A stretch of DNA of 64,000 bases from Proteobacteria bacterium UBA2363 (GTDB lineage Bacteria; Pseudomonadota; Gammaproteobacteria; Xanthomonadales; UBA2363): NCBI GenBank assembly GCA_002344355.1, contig DDTN01000041.1, positions 528 through 64,527 on the forward strand, read 5' to 3'. Shown here piece by piece: positions 62,920 through 64,000 of the stretch; the stretch's first letter is position 1; the number at the start of each line of letters is the position of its first letter. Made by a program: the position numbers and the translations under genes. The notes under the pieces are model-generated. The model worked only from the letters and a program-made list of their open reading frames with translations. It searched no databases and was not told the DNA's origin.

Positions 62920-64000
62920 ATGCGCGCACTGCTGCCCCTGCTCCTGCTCGCCGCGAGCGCACCCGCGGCCGCTCAGGCAGGCGGGTCGCTGCACGCCGAC
63001 CCCCGCCACCTGCAGCCCCAGGACGTGTTCCAGCTCGAATGGGCGGACAACCCGGCGATCTCGCCGGACGGCCGGCGCATCGTCTACCAGCGCAACCACT
63101 TCGACCTGATGAAGGACCGCCGGCGCAGCCACCTGTGGCTGCTCGACGCCGACGGCGGCCGGCACCGGCCGCTGACCACCGGGCAGGGCAGCGACGGGGC
63201 GCCGGTGTGGTCGCCGCAGGGCGACCGGATCGCCTGGACCAGCGCCCGCGAGGGCGGCAGCCAGGTCTGGGTGCGCTGGCTGGACAGCGGCGAACAGGCG
63301 GTGCTCAGCCAGCTCACCGAATCGCCCGGCGGCCTGGCCTGGTCGCCGGACGGCAAGTGGCTGGCCTTCACCATGCGCGTGCCGGCCGACACCCGGCCGC
63401 TGGCCACGGTGCCGGGCAAGCCGCGCGGCGCCGACTGGGCGGAGCCGGCGCGCCTGATCGACCGCCTGGGCTACCGCGCCGACGGCGCCGGCTTCCTGCA
63501 GGCCGGCTACGGCCACGTGTTCGTGCTGCCCGCCGAGGGCGGCACGCCGCGCCAGGTCACCCGCGGCGACTTCCAGCACCGCGGCCGTCCGGTATGGAGC
63601 CGCGACGCCCGCCACCTGTACGTGGTCAGCAACTACGCCGAGGACTGGGAGTACCAGCCGCGCGAGAGCGAGATCTACCGCATCGACGTCGCCACCGGCG
63701 AACACCGGGCGATCACCGACCGGCGCGGTCCGGATACCAGCCCGGCGCTGTCGCCGGACGGCCGGCGCCTGGCCTATGTGGGCTACGACGACGACCGCCG
63801 CGGCTGGCAGGTCAGCCACCTGTACGTGCTCGACCTCGACGGCGGCGCGCCGCGGCGCCTGACCGCCGACCTCGACCAGGCGGTGGATTCGCCGGTGTGG
63901 GACCGCAACGGCCGCGGCATCTACTTCGGCTACGAGAAGGAAGGGCAGGGCCGGATCGCATGGATCGCCGCGACCGGCGGTGCCATCACCGAACTCACCG
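62920..64000 (+). CDS. S9 family (prolyl oligopeptidase-like) peptidase, secreted (partial, C-terminus outside window)
   Basis: About 360 codons to the window end. Signal peptide MRALLPLLLLAASAPAAAQA. The visible part is an N-terminal beta-propeller with repeated TolB/WD-like blades: NPAISPDGRRIVYQR, PVWSPQGDRIAWTS, LAWSPDGKWLAFTMRV, PVWSRDARHLYVVS, PALSPDGRRLAYVGY and PVWDRNGRGIYFGYEKEG. The expected alpha/beta-hydrolase catalytic domain lies beyond the window, so peptidase class is inferred from family style (S9 aminopeptidase/DPP-like). Confidence 0.82.
   Translation, partial: MRALLPLLLLAASAPAAAQAGGSLHADPRHLQPQDVFQLEWADNPAISPDGRRIVYQRNHFDLMKDRRRSHLWLLDADGGRHRPLTTGQGSDGAPVWSPQGDRIAWTSAREGGSQVWVRWLDSGEQAVLSQLTESPGGLAWSPDGKWLAFTMRVPADTRPLATVPGKPRGADWAEPARLIDRLGYRADGAGFLQAGYGHVFVLPAEGGTPRQVTRGDFQHRGRPVWSRDARHLYVVSNYAEDWEYQPRESEIYRIDVATGEHRAITDRRGPDTSPALSPDGRRLAYVGYDDDRRGWQVSHLYVLDLDGGAPRRLTADLDQAVDSPVWDRNGRGIYFGYEKEGQGRIAWIAATGGAITELT

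Overview
The window is dense, high-G+C (roughly 70% or more) chromosomal DNA from a gammaproteobacterium. Gene content and order point to the order Lysobacterales (Xanthomonadales), in the Rhodanobacteraceae/Lysobacteraceae range: purE-purK, rlmH-maf-rng-yhdP-tldD, and pyrG-kdsA-eno-ftsB-ispD. Secreted beta-propeller and CSLREA-like beta-helix proteins fit the same group. This is inference from gene order and protein style, without a database search. No rRNA, tRNA, CRISPR array, prophage or insertion sequence was seen. Both ends cut through genes: purK at the left and an S9-type peptidase at the right.

Layout. 1-5.7 kb: purine genes, a Trm112-like protein, nadC, an orphan iron-type ABC ATPase, sodB, grxD and a YciK-like SDR. 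5.7-15 kb: marC, rlmH, maf, rng, yhdP, tldD and a DUF3224 protein. 15-23.3 kb: an SGNH hydrolase, then an ABC exporter set (ATPase, double FtsX permease, HlyD adaptor) interrupted by a GGDEF/EAL protein. 23.4-32.5 kb: two secreted proteins sharing a C-terminal FADGFE tail, a Tat-exported SDR, a RES/Xre toxin-antitoxin pair and parE. 32.6-40.4 kb: egtD-egtB (ergothioneine), then pyrG, kdsA, an ExbD-like periplasmic protein, eno, ftsB and ispD. 40.4-48.2 kb: DUF3309, cls, a P-type cation ATPase, an MBL/beta-CASP RNase and a UMF1-type MFS protein. 48.2-55.7 kb: small stress-type proteins on the minus strand flanking a four-gene two-component cluster that ends in a sigma-54 activator. 56-64 kb: NlpC/P60 lipoprotein, pirin with a divergent LysR regulator, slyD, tspO, an amino-acid oxidase, nnrDE, tsaE and the peptidase.

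The most interesting signal is a candidate sigma-54 regulon. Three small membrane-protein genes (DUF3309 and two DUF1328 genes, one heading a DUF1328-PA2169-CsbD operon) each have a good -24/-12 promoter. Upstream of each lies a shared GCAG-NN-TGCA motif, present as a pair spaced 31 or 21 bp at the two DUF1328 genes. Both DUF1328 genes flank the kinase/regulator cluster whose last gene is an NtrC-type activator with an intact GAFTGA loop.

A second recurring feature is a TAnnnT -10-like hexamer 6-7 nt before the start codon of several genes, suggesting leaderless mRNAs. The clearest case, a DUF2061 gene, has a perfect TTGACA -35 and a Fur-box-like palindrome over its -10.
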